A DNA stretch of 64,000 nucleotides from contig CAVSDT010000002.1 of assembly GCA_963726825.1 (NCBI GenBank), positions 682,001 through 746,000 of the forward strand, given 5' to 3'. How positions within the stretch are numbered: the stretch's first letter is position 1; every line of letters begins with the position of its first letter. This DNA comes from DATLGB01 sp963726825 (GTDB lineage: Bacteria > Actinomycetota > Thermoleophilia > Solirubrobacterales > Solirubrobacteraceae). The notes beneath the pieces are model-generated. The model was not told the origin of the DNA. It saw only the letters and a list, made by a program, of their open reading frames with translations, and did no database searches. A program made the position numbers and the translations under genes. Below, one piece after another: positions 33,897-41,474 of the stretch.

Positions 33897-35659
33897 AGGC
33901 CCACCTCCGCCGGGCGCTGCGCGTCGTCGTCGATGACCGTGGCGGGCGTGCCCTTCGCCGCGATCTCCGCGTAGAAGCCCGAGGTCTCGAGCAGCTCGTC
34001 GTGGGTGCCCTCGGCGACGATGCGGCCGTCGGCGAGGACGACGACCGAGTCCGCGAGCGCGATCGTCGACAGCCGATGCGCGATCACGAGCGTCGTCCGG
34101 CCCGCCATCACGGCTCGGAGGGCGGACTGGATGACGTGCTCGGTCGTCGCGTCCACGGCGGAGGTGGCGTCGTCGAGGATCAGGATCCGCGGGTCGGCGA
34201 GGAACGCGCGGGCGATCGCCACGCGCTGGCGCTGGCCGCCCGACAGGGTCAGCCCGCGCTCGCCGATCACGGTGTCGAAGCCGCGCGGGAGCTCCTCGAT
34301 GAAGCCGAGCGCCTGCGCGCGCTCGGCGGCGGTGCGGACCTCCGCGTCGCTGGCGCCCGGTCGCGCGTAGGCGATGTTGTTGCGCACGGTGTCCGAGAAC
34401 AGGAACGGGTCGTCGGTGACGACCGCGATCTCGCGGCGCAGGGAGGCGGGGTCGATCGCCGTGACGTCGGCGCCGTCGACGCGCACGACGCCCGCGGAGG
34501 CGTCGTAGAGGCGCGGCACGAGCTGCACGAGGGTCGACTTGCCGGCGCCGGTCCCGCCGACGACCGCGACGGTGCGGCCGCCCGGGACGGTGAGCGAGAC
34601 GTCACGGAGCGCGGTGCGGCGGGCGTTGGCGAAGGCGAAGGTCACGCCGTCGAACTCGATCCGGCCGTCACCCGGCGGCAGCGCGGGGAGGCCGGGCTCG
34701 ATCTCGGGGTCCGGGCGGCGGTCGAGCACCTCGAACAGCCGCGCGCCCGAGGCGGTCGCGCGCTGGGCCATGCCGAGGGCGACGCCGAGCAGGCGCATCG
34801 GCGCCGACAGCATGAGGATGTAGGTGTAGAACGCGGCGAAGTCACCGGTCGACAGCGTCCCGTCGATCACCTGGCGACCGCCGACGAGCAGCACGATGGC
34901 GAGGCCGAGCTGGGGGAGGAAGCCGATCAGCGGCTGGTAGAACGCGCGCTGGCGGGTCGCGATCAGGTTCTGGTCGAACACGCGGCCGACGGTGCCGCGG
35001 AAGCGGTGGAGCTGGCGCTCCTCCCGCGCGAACGCCTTGACGATGCGCACGCCGGAGACGTTCTCCTCCGCGTCGGCGGTCAGCTCGGCGATGCGCTGCT
35101 GGACCTCCTGGAGGGCGGGGCGCGAGACGACGCCGTAGCGGTAGGCGATCGCGACCACGAACGGGACGGGGATCAGCGCGAGCAGCCCGAGCGTCGGCTG
35201 CAGGGCGATCATCGCCGCTGCGGCGAGCAGGATCGTCAGCCCGCTCTGGGTGATGAAGACGAGGCCGTAGCCGAGGAAGAAGCGCACCGACTGCAGGTCG
35301 ACCGTCGCGCGCGACATCAGCTGCCCGGTCTGGGAGCGGTCGAAGAAGCCCATGTCGAGCTCCAGCAGATGGCCGTAGAGCCGGTTGCGCATGTCGGCCT
35401 CGACGCCGAGCGAGACCTTGCCGGCGACGAGGCGGCGGAAGACCGAGAGCACCAGGCGCAGCACGGCGGCCACGAGCACGGCCCCGCCGACGACCCACAG
35501 GCCGCCGCGGTCGCCGGACTGGATGCGGTCGATCGCCTTGCCCGTCAGCCACGGGAGGGCGACCGTGGCGACCATCGCGAACGCCGCGAGCACCACCGAT
35601 CCGATGGTCCCGGCGCGGTAGGGCCGCAGGAAGCCGAAGAGGCGAAGAAAGGTGCGCAA
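33893..35659 (-). CDS. ABC exporter half-transporter, subunit with degenerate Walker B
   Basis: 588 residues: six membrane helices, Walker A 'GGTGAGKST', signature L-S-G-G-Q, and Walker B 'ILILDDATS', in which the catalytic glutamate is Asp. This is the asymmetry of TM287/288-type heterodimers, where the Asp-bearing site does not drive hydrolysis. A TTG start at 35659 is chosen: a TAGAGT box ends 7 nt upstream and residues further upstream (Arg/Ser-rich) do not resemble an exporter N-terminus. Transcribed divergently from the 35706 gene. Confidence 0.9.
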   Translation of the reverse strand: MRTFLRLFGFLRPYRAGTIGSVVLAAFAMVATVALPWLTGKAIDRIQSGDRGGLWVVGGAVLVAAVLRLVLSVFRRLVAGKVSLGVEADMRNRLYGHLLELDMGFFDRSQTGQLMSRATVDLQSVRFFLGYGLVFITQSGLTILLAAAAMIALQPTLGLLALIPVPFVVAIAYRYGVVSRPALQEVQQRIAELTADAEENVSGVRIVKAFAREERQLHRFRGTVGRVFDQNLIATRQRAFYQPLIGFLPQLGLAIVLLVGGRQVIDGTLSTGDFAAFYTYILMLSAPMRLLGVALGMAQRATASGARLFEVLDRRPDPEIEPGLPALPPGDGRIEFDGVTFAFANARRTALRDVSLTVPGGRTVAVVGGTGAGKSTLVQLVPRLYDASAGVVRVDGADVTAIDPASLRREIAVVTDDPFLFSDTVRNNIAYARPGASDAEVRTAAERAQALGFIEELPRGFDTVIGERGLTLSGGQRQRVAIARAFLADPRILILDDATSAVDATTEHVIQSALRAVMAGRTTLVIAHRLSTIALADSVVVLADGRIVAEGTHDELLETSGFYAEIAAKGTPATVIDDDAQRPAEVGL

Positions 35660-35666
35660 GCAATCA

Positions 35667-35672
35667 ACTCTA
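35667..35672 (-). promoter_or_regulatory. Leaderless -10 element of the ABC exporter operon
   Basis: TAGAGT on the minus strand lies 7 nt before the TTG start at 35659. The opposite-strand box TAGACT for the gene at 35706 is only 18 nt away, so the two promoters are back to back. Confidence 0.5.
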
Positions 35673-35689
35673 CGAGCGTCGGACGGGCG

Positions 35690-35695
35690 TAGACT
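35690..35695 (+). promoter_or_regulatory. -10 element of the 35706 gene
   Basis: TAGACT lies 10 nt before the ATG at 35706 with no ribosome site. Confidence 0.5.
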
Positions 35696-35705
35696 TCCGC
35701 AGCCC

Positions 35706-36005
35706 ATGAGTGACGCCATCGGCCTGCGCAACCGCTTCGCCATGGTCAAGGGCGCCTGGGACGAGCACCTGCGCGGCGTGCCGTTCCCGGCCCTCGGCGA
35801 GGGCACCGCGGAGGAGAAGATCGAGCGGCTGGAGATCGCGTTCGCGGACACGATCGCGGAGCGGGCGACGCCGGAGAGCGCCGAGCGCGCGGCGGACGCG
35901 ATGTGGGGCCTGGTGCACGCGCGCGCGGACGGCGACCCGGTCAAGGCCCGCGTCGTCGCGCACCACGAGCGGCTCGCCCGCCTCGGGCACAACCCGTTCC
36001 GGTGA
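35706..36005 (+). CDS. Small conserved helical protein of unknown function
   Basis: 99 residues, predicted all-helical and highly charged, without membrane helices or metal motifs; a 'GVPFPALGEGTAEEKIERLE' loop is the most distinctive part. No family is recognised. Start chosen from the promoter box. The stop overlaps the next small gene by GTGA, so the two are coupled. Confidence 0.72.
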   Translation: MSDAIGLRNRFAMVKGAWDEHLRGVPFPALGEGTAEEKIERLEIAFADTIAERATPESAERAADAMWGLVHARADGDPVKARVVAHHERLARLGHNPFR

Positions 36006-36193
36006 CGGGGACGCCGCCCGTCGGGCTGTGTGGGCTGTGCCGGCACCAGCAGGTCGTGCGGACCGGACGCGGCAGCGTGTTCTCGCTGTGCACGCGCTCC
36101 AGGACCGATCCCGCCTACCCGAAGTACCCGCGGGTGCCGGTGCTGCGCTGTCGCGGCTTCGAGCGGTCGACGTCCGAGGACCGCACGCCCTGA
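36002..36193 (+). CDS. Small cysteine-rich protein (putative zinc-binding)
   Basis: 63 residues from a GTG overlapping the upstream stop. Cys pattern C-G-L-C (10-13), C30 and C51, embedded in 'RTGRGSVFSLCTRS...YPKYPRVPVLRCRGFE'. The spacing suggests one structural zinc. I have seen short actinobacterial proteins of this shape but know no function. Ends 13 nt from the convergent SDR gene. Confidence 0.75.
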   Translation: MTGTPPVGLCGLCRHQQVVRTGRGSVFSLCTRSRTDPAYPKYPRVPVLRCRGFERSTSEDRTP

Positions 36194-36206
36194 CGCGCGC
36201 TCGCGG

Positions 36207-37100
36207 TCAGGTGCGCGCCCGGCGCGCGGCGCCGATCAGCCGGTCGTTGAGCAGGCGCATCGCGAGCGCGTAGCCGGGCGGGAACATCCGCTGCGCCCAG
36301 TAGGCGAGCCGGATGTCGGCTGAGGTGTGCACGAGGTAGCGGTTGCGGCGGATCCCCTCGAGGATCTGCGCCGCGACGTGCTCCGGGGTCACGGCCCGGC
36401 GCTCGAAGTGGCGGGTGAGCTTCGCCACGTCGGGGTGGTCGCGGTCGATGCCGACGATGTCGACGGTCCCCACGAGCGGCGTCCTGACGGCGCCGGGGCA
36501 CACGAGCGACACCCCGATCCCGTGCCGGCGCAGGTCGAAGCGCAGCACCTCCGAGACACCGCGCAGCCCGAACTTGGCGGCGCTGTAGGGCGCGTGCCAC
36601 GGCAGGCCGATCAGGGCGGCGGCCGAGGCGACGTTGACGAGGTGCCCGCCGCGGCCGGCCTCGATCATCGGCGGGACGAAGCACTCGATCACGGAGATCG
36701 GGCCCATCAGGTCGACGTCGACGGTGCGCCGCCAGTGCCGGTGCTCGAGCGCTTCGACCGCGCCCCAGGTGGAGATGCCGGCGACGTTCATCACGACGTC
36801 CACGCTGCCGCCGGCCGCGTGGACGGCGGCGGCGAGGGCGACGACGGCCTCGTGGTCGGCCAGGTCGGCGGGGGCGGAGAAGGCCACGGTGCCGCCCGCG
36901 GCGCGAATGGCGGCGACCGCCGCGTCGAGCCCGGCGACCTGGACGTCGGTCAGCACCAGCTCGGCGCCGGCCGCCGCGGCGGCGTGGGCGGTGGCGAGGC
37001 CGATCCCGCTCGCGGCGCCCGTGATCAGGACGCGCCTGCCGCCCAGGTCGCGCGGGGGGGAGGCCGTCGACCGGCCGGCGTGGTGGGACCGCGACCGCAC
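36207..37100 (-). CDS. Short-chain dehydrogenase/reductase (SDR)
   Basis: 297 residues, classical SDR: cofactor motif 'LITGAASGIGLATAHAA', 'VMNVAGIS' (NNAG variant), catalytic Ser in 'NVASAAALIG' and Y-S-A-A-K. The Asp ending strand 2 ('LVLTDVQ') suggests NAD(H) rather than NADP(H). A C-terminal extension 'YLVHTSADIRLAYWAQRMFPPGY' is seen in membrane-associated lipid or steroid SDRs. GTG 37100 is chosen because a TAGCGT box ends 7 nt upstream. Confidence 0.88.
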   Translation of the reverse strand: MRSRSHHAGRSTASPPRDLGGRRVLITGAASGIGLATAHAAAAAGAELVLTDVQVAGLDAAVAAIRAAGGTVAFSAPADLADHEAVVALAAAVHAAGGSVDVVMNVAGISTWGAVEALEHRHWRRTVDVDLMGPISVIECFVPPMIEAGRGGHLVNVASAAALIGLPWHAPYSAAKFGLRGVSEVLRFDLRRHGIGVSLVCPGAVRTPLVGTVDIVGIDRDHPDVAKLTRHFERRAVTPEHVAAQILEGIRRNRYLVHTSADIRLAYWAQRMFPPGYALAMRLLNDRLIGAARRART

Positions 37101-37107
37101 GCCGACA

Positions 37108-37113
37108 ACGCTA
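37108..37113 (-). promoter_or_regulatory. Leaderless -10 element of the SDR gene
   Basis: TAGCGT on the minus strand is 7 nt before GTG 37100, in the 21-bp gap after aat. Confidence 0.5.
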
Positions 37114-37121
37114 TCGGTCGC

Positions 37122-37745
37122 CTACGGCCCGCGCAGCCGGGCCGCGGGGCCGACGAGGGCGTCGCGCAGGCGGCGCTCGAAGTCCCGGGCGGGGACCTCC
37201 ACCGCGCCGAGCCGGCGCGTGTGGTCGGAGGCGATCTGGATGTCGCACAGCTCGACGCCGGCGTCGGCGAGCCGCTGCAGCGTGCGGACGACGTTGACGT
37301 TCCCGGCGTGCGGCGTGGTGTGGAACATCGTCTCGAGCATCGCCGCGCGGCCGAGAACGACGCCGAGGATCCCCGCGATCAGCTCGTCCCCGTCCCACAG
37401 CTCGAAGGCGTGGGCCACCCCGACGGCGTGCAGGGCCGCGTACAGGCGCCCGAGCCGGGGGGTCAGCCAGACGCCGCCGTCGTCGCGCGGCCGGGCACAG
37501 CCGGCGACCACCGCCGAGAACGCCTCGTCGAGGCCGCCACGCCAGCCGGGGTCGGCGGCCAGCGACCGGCGCACCGTGCGGCGGGTCGCCCGCAGCGAGG
37601 CGGCGTCGAGCCCGAGCACCGCCCGCGGATCGGCGCGGTAGAAGGGCAGCGGGTCCTCCTGCGCGTCCGGGTCGTCCATGGGGAACAGGCCCTGCGCGTA
37701 CGCGCGCAGCGCGAGGTCCACGTCCGGGACGGGCGGCCGGTGCAC
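37122..37745 (-). CDS. aat: Leucyl/phenylalanyl-tRNA-protein transferase
   Basis: 207 residues with the family opening 'LALRAYAQGLFPMDD', 'PLPFYRADPRAVLGLDA', 'GVWLTPRLGRLYAALHAVGVAHAFELWDGDELIAGILGVVLG' and 'FHTTPHAGNVNVVRTLQRLADAGVELCDIQI'. It transfers Leu or Phe from tRNA to N-terminal Arg/Lys of proteins, marking them for ClpS/ClpAP (N-degron pathway). Start is GTG 37745. ClpS is not in the window. Confidence 0.93.
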   Translation of the reverse strand: MHRPPVPDVDLALRAYAQGLFPMDDPDAQEDPLPFYRADPRAVLGLDAASLRATRRTVRRSLAADPGWRGGLDEAFSAVVAGCARPRDDGGVWLTPRLGRLYAALHAVGVAHAFELWDGDELIAGILGVVLGRAAMLETMFHTTPHAGNVNVVRTLQRLADAGVELCDIQIASDHTRRLGAVEVPARDFERRLRDALVGPAARLRGP

Positions 37746-37762
37746 CCGGCCATGATGGCCGC

Positions 37763-38371
37763 TCAGCGCGACGCCTGGTCCAGCCAGGCGCGCAGCGCGG
37801 CCTTGCCGCCGCTCGGCACCGGGTCCCCGTGGGCGAACAGGAGGGCGTCGAAGTCGAGCTCGAGCAGCTCGCGCACCCGCTCGGCGGTCGCCGCCTTCAC
37901 CGCCGGCGGGTCGTCCATCAGGCTGTCGGGCACGAAGCCGATCGAGCCGTCGACCGTCACGAGGCCGTCCGCGAAGGCGAGCGCGCCGCTGTCGACGGTG
38001 ATGTGGAGCACGAAGTCATCGGGGGCGATCGCGCCGAGGGCGTGGGCGCGGACGCCGCCGGCCACCCGGTCACCGTCGGCGTAGCCCTGGACGTCGAGCT
38101 CGTCGTCGCCCTCGAACTCGTGCAGCCCCGGCTCCGGGACGAACACCCGCGCGCCGAGAGCACGCTGCAGCTCGGGCGCATCGCGCCGGTGGTGGCGGCA
38201 GGTCAGCGCCACGGACGCCACCCCGAGCTCACCGAGCCGCTGCGCACCGCCGTCGGGCAGCAGCGGGTCCAGCGCCAGCCCCGCACCGGGGACCGCATAG
38301 GAGGACACGCGCTGGCCGAGGTCGGGGTGCTCGGTGGTCCAGTGCCAGATTCCGGGAAGGATCTCCTGCAT
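37763..38371 (-). CDS. Metallo-beta-lactamase-fold hydrolase with altered metal motif
   Basis: 202 residues. The strand order 'ALDPLLPDGGAQRL..LGVASVALTCRHHRRDAPELQ' is that of MBL-fold proteins, but the HxHxDH motif reads C-R-H-H-R-R-D, so only part of the metal set is kept. The later 'LLFAHGDPVPSGGKAALRAWL' matches the final His region. Activity may be reduced or lost. TAGCGC lies 7 nt before the ATG at 38371. It may be co-transcribed with aat, 17 nt downstream. Confidence 0.78.
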   Translation of the reverse strand: MQEILPGIWHWTTEHPDLGQRVSSYAVPGAGLALDPLLPDGGAQRLGELGVASVALTCRHHRRDAPELQRALGARVFVPEPGLHEFEGDDELDVQGYADGDRVAGGVRAHALGAIAPDDFVLHITVDSGALAFADGLVTVDGSIGFVPDSLMDDPPAVKAATAERVRELLELDFDALLFAHGDPVPSGGKAALRAWLDQASR

Positions 38372-38400
38372 GGGGCGGGCGCTACCCGTTCACCGGCCGC

Positions 38401-38664
38401 CTACGCGGCGTGGGCGGCGCGGGCCGCCTCGGCGCCGGCGTCCGTCAGCCGGAACACCGCCGGCGCGCTCGTGCCGCAGAGCCCGTCGGGCCCGCAGTCC
38501 TCCCCGCCGAGCGCGACGGCCCAGCCGCGCTCACGGGCCTCGTCGAGCGCCCAGGTGAGGGCGTCGCGGTCGGCTCCGTCGAGCCGCGCGGCGAGCGCGT
38601 CGAGGGTCGCCGGGCCACCGCGGAGCGCCCGAAGAAGTGCCGCATCTTCCGGGATCGGACCCAT
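38401..38664 (-). CDS. Small winged-helix-like protein divergent from the cobalamin sensor gene
   Basis: 87 residues. 'LLRALRGGPATLDALAARLDGADRDALTWALDEARERGWAV', a short hairpin containing C-G-P-D-G-L-C-G, and 'FRLTDAGAEAARAAHAA' match a winged-helix layout (recognition helix, wing, terminal helix). The wing holds two cysteines that could be redox or metal sensing. The start, ATG 38664, is only 30 bp from the divergent cobalamin-sensor gene, so it is a candidate regulator of that system. Confidence 0.7.
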   Translation of the reverse strand: MGPIPEDAALLRALRGGPATLDALAARLDGADRDALTWALDEARERGWAVALGGEDCGPDGLCGTSAPAVFRLTDAGAEAARAAHAA

Positions 38665-38670
38665 TCCCCG

Positions 38671-38688
38671 AGGCTAGCTCCATACTGT
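38671..38688. promoter_or_regulatory. Back-to-back leaderless promoters of the cobalamin module
   Basis: Minus strand: TAGCCT (38676-38671), 6 nt before ATG 38664. Plus strand: TACTGT (38683-38688), 6 nt before GTG 38695. The two -10 boxes are 6 bp apart, so polymerases at one must exclude the other. Confidence 0.5.
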
Positions 38689-38694
38689 CCGGAC

Positions 38695-39384
38695 GTGACC
38701 AGCGCGCCGCAGCCGTCCGAGTGGTCGGCCCCGACCGACCTCTGGGCCGTCAAGGAGGCCTACGTCGACGCGATCCTCGCCCCGGACGCGCGCCGCGCCC
38801 GCAGCCTCGTCGCCGACGCCTGCGACGCGGGCGTCCCCGCGACGTCGATCTACCTCGAGGTGATCCAGCCGGCGCTGCACGACGTCGGGCGCCTGTGGCA
38901 GGAGGCGCGCATCGGCGTCGCCGACGAGCACCTGGCCACCCAGATCACCGCCGCGGTGATGGCCGAGCTCGCCGGCCGCATCCAACCCTCCGGCGCCGCC
39001 GGCGTCGGTCGCCGCGCCATCGTCTCCTGCAGCCCGGGGGAGCTCCACGTCCTCGGCGGCCAGATGGTGTCGGACTTCCTGGAGGCCGACGGCTGGGAGG
39101 TGCTCCTGCTGGGTGCCGACACCCCGGCACAGGAGCTCGCCCGCGTCGCCGAGGCGGAGGGGGTCGAGCTCGTCGCGCTGTCCACCGCCCTCCCCGTGCA
39201 CCTGCTCGCAGCCGGCACGGCCTGCGCGGCGCTGCGCCGGCTCGAGTCGCCGCCCTTCATCGTCGCGGGCGGTCAGGCCTTCGGCGGCGACGAGCGACGT
39301 GCCCGCGCCGTCGGCGCCGATGCCTTCGCGGCGGATCCCGGGACGCTGCTGCGGCTGCTGGCGCAGCGCTTCGGCACGACATGA
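38695..39384 (+). CDS. Stand-alone cobalamin-binding sensor (CarH-like B12 domain pair, no DNA-binding domain)
   Basis: 229 residues: a four-helix cap (about 15-98) followed by a Rossmann B12-binding domain (105-225). The base-off cobalamin motif E116-L-H118-V-L-G121 is intact. The cap contains W68-x9-E78-H79, exactly the W-x9-E-H pattern that positions adenosylcobalamin in the light sensor CarH. It lacks the MerR DNA-binding domain of CarH, and the next gene is a PP2C phosphatase overlapping it by ATGA. I infer that it senses B12 status or light and passes the signal by protein contact. Methyltransferase corrinoid proteins are the alternative, but no methyltransferase is nearby. Confidence 0.85.
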   Translation: MTSAPQPSEWSAPTDLWAVKEAYVDAILAPDARRARSLVADACDAGVPATSIYLEVIQPALHDVGRLWQEARIGVADEHLATQITAAVMAELAGRIQPSGAAGVGRRAIVSCSPGELHVLGGQMVSDFLEADGWEVLLLGADTPAQELARVAEAEGVELVALSTALPVHLLAAGTACAALRRLESPPFIVAGGQAFGGDERRARAVGADAFAADPGTLLRLLAQRFGTT

Positions 39385-41030
39385 GCGAGGCCGGCAGCCG
39401 CGTCGACGGCCTCGGGGGGCTGCTCCAGGAGACCGAGACGCTGTTCGCCGCGCGCCTCTCGCCGGACGGCACGGTCCTCGAGGCCAACGCCGCGCTCGAG
39501 GCCTTCGCCGGGACGACGCTCGCCGGCCAGGGGTTCGACGGGCTGCTCACGGAGCCGCAGCGCCCCGCGATGCGACGCGCGCTCGCCGCCGCCGGCGAGC
39601 GCTGGAAGACCCTCACCGTCGGCTTCACCGACGGCTCGCCCCGGCCGGCGGACGACCGCCGGGTGTTCGTCCGCCGCGAGGGTGAGGAGGTCGTCGTCGT
39701 CGCCGAGCCCGCCTCCGCCGGGCAGCATCAGCTCGTCGAGCAGGTGCTCGAGCTCAACGAGGACCTGATCAGCGCCCAGCGGGCGCTGTCACGGCGCCAG
39801 CGCGAGCTCGAACGCGCGCAGACCGACGCGGCGGCCGCGATGGACCGCGTGCGCCGGCTGGAGTCGATCATGCTCGCGGGCCTCACGCGACCGACGCGCG
39901 AGGCCGTGCTGGACGCGCTGCTCGACATCGCCTGCGACGTGCTGAGCACCAAGCGCGCGGCGATCCTGCTGCGTGACGAGGACCGACGGGTGCTCACGCT
40001 CGCCGCCGTCTCGGGCGTCCACCTCGCCGGCGCGCACGACCTGCTGCCGCTCGGGCGCGGGTTCGCGGGGCAGATCGCCTTCGCGGGCCACGGCCTGATC
40101 CTCGACGAGGTCGACGACGCGAGCATCCAGTCGCCCTTCGCGAGCGACCAGGGCGGCTCCCTCGCCGGCGTCCCGCTGATCCTCGAGCAGGTGGTGATCG
40201 GCGTCCTGCTCGTCTCCGCGCCGGAGCCCAACCGCTTCGACGCGGAGGACCTCGCGCTGCTCGAGCGCGTCGGCGAGCGCGCGGCGCTCGCGATCGGCCA
40301 TGCGCAGCTGCGCGACCGCGAGCGGGCGGTCGCCGAGGCGCTGCAGCGCTCGCTGCTGCCCGAGTCGCTGCCACGGGCCGAGGGGGTCACCCTCGCCGCC
40401 CGCTACCTCTCACGCGCGCACGGGGTCGACGTCGGCGGCGACTTCTACGACGCGGTCGCACTCGACGACGGCCGCCTGTCGCTGGCGATCGGCGACGTCG
40501 CCGGCAAGGGCCTGCAGGCCGCGTCGATCATGGGGCGCCTGCGCAACGGCGTGCGCGCCTACGCGGTCGAGAACGACGATCCGGCCACCGTGCTCGGCCT
40601 GGTCGACCGGCTCGCCTACGCCGAGGAGGCGATGGCGACCGCGCAGCACCTCCTGTTCGAACCCGCGACGGGCCGCGTGCGCTACGCAAACGCCGGGCAC
40701 CCGGCCGCGCTGCGGATCTCCACGGCGGGGGAGGGGACCTGGCTGGATGAGGCGCTGTCCCCGCCCCTGGGGACCGACTGGAGACGCCGGACCGAGAGCG
40801 AGATGGCGCTCACGCCCGGCGATCGGCTGCTGCTGTTCACCGACGGGCTCGTGGAGCGCCGCGACGAGCTGCTCGACACCGGCCTCGAGCGCGTCCGCAT
40901 CGCCGCCGGCCAGGCCACGGCCGGTGACCTCGAGGCGCTCTGTGACGCCGTGCTCGCCGCCTCGGCGCCCGAGGAGGGCTTCGGCGACGACGTCGCCCTG
41001 CTGGCGCTCGAGTGGCGCGCCGCCGACTAG
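39381..41030 (+). CDS. PAS-GAF-PP2C (SpoIIE/RsbU-type) serine phosphatase
   Basis: 549 residues: PAS-like sensor (about 15-110), coiled-coil linker (115-155), GAF domain (160-315), PP2C phosphatase (340-549). PP2C metal motifs: 'GGDFYDAVALDDGRLSLAIGDVAGKG', 'LLFTDGLVERRDE' and 'FGDDVALLAL'. RsbU-type phosphatases dephosphorylate STAS anti-anti-sigma factors. Translation is coupled to the cobalamin sensor (ATGA). The stop shares CTAG with the convergent RsbW-type gene. A STAS protein, its likely substrate, is encoded at 41475. Confidence 0.93.
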   Translation: MSEAGSRVDGLGGLLQETETLFAARLSPDGTVLEANAALEAFAGTTLAGQGFDGLLTEPQRPAMRRALAAAGERWKTLTVGFTDGSPRPADDRRVFVRREGEEVVVVAEPASAGQHQLVEQVLELNEDLISAQRALSRRQRELERAQTDAAAAMDRVRRLESIMLAGLTRPTREAVLDALLDIACDVLSTKRAAILLRDEDRRVLTLAAVSGVHLAGAHDLLPLGRGFAGQIAFAGHGLILDEVDDASIQSPFASDQGGSLAGVPLILEQVVIGVLLVSAPEPNRFDAEDLALLERVGERAALAIGHAQLRDRERAVAEALQRSLLPESLPRAEGVTLAARYLSRAHGVDVGGDFYDAVALDDGRLSLAIGDVAGKGLQAASIMGRLRNGVRAYAVENDDPATVLGLVDRLAYAEEAMATAQHLLFEPATGRVRYANAGHPAALRISTAGEGTWLDEALSPPLGTDWRRRTESEMALTPGDRLLLFTDGLVERRDELLDTGLERVRIAAGQATAGDLEALCDAVLAASAPEEGFGDDVALLALEWRAAD

Positions 41031-41401
41031 GAGCTTCGCGGCGCCAGCTCGAACCACACGTGGGTCGAGCCCTCGCGGACGCCCCAGGCGACCGACAGCG
41101 TCTCGACCAGGTGCAGGCCCCAGCCGCCGGCCTCCTCCGTGCCCCCGGTGCGGGCGACGGGCAGGAAGCCGGAGCCCTCGTCGATGACCTCGCAGCGCAG
41201 GCGGCCCCCCGCCGGGGTGTCGACGATGAGCCGGACCGCCTCTCCGGCGCCGTGGCGCACCGAGTTGGAGACGAGCTCGGTGACGAGCAGGCGCGCATCG
41301 TCGAGCACGGCGACGTCGATCCCCTCCACCATGTCGTCGAGCGCTCGGCGAGCCCGCAGCGGCGCGCGGTCGTCACGGTCGATGTCGAGGGTGCGGATCA
41401 T
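41027..41401 (-). CDS. RsbW/SpoIIAB-type serine kinase, anti-sigma factor
   Basis: 124 residues, a lone GHKL ATPase domain: N-box 'LLVTELVSNSVRHG', G1 'VIDEGSGF', G2 'GGWGLHLVETLS'. Such proteins phosphorylate STAS antagonists and bind a sigma factor. Its gene is convergent with the phosphatase (shared CTAG stop) and divergent from the STAS fusion gene 73 bp away. No sigma factor gene is present here, so the output could be elsewhere in the genome or not a sigma factor. Confidence 0.92.
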   Translation of the reverse strand: MIRTLDIDRDDRAPLRARRALDDMVEGIDVAVLDDARLLVTELVSNSVRHGAGEAVRLIVDTPAGGRLRCEVIDEGSGFLPVARTGGTEEAGGWGLHLVETLSVAWGVREGSTHVWFELAPRSS

Positions 41402-41474
41402 GTCGGGTCGCGACGGCGGGGGCGGTCGGGGTGCACTCGTGCCAGGCGCAGCCCTAGGCGGACGAACCCGGGAA

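Noticed and set aside
38401..38688. A CarH-type MerR DNA-binding domain upstream of the cobalamin sensor
   Set aside because: The open frame upstream of 38695 translates to filler antisense to the winged-helix gene. No MerR helix-turn-helix block is present, and a promoter box precedes the GTG.
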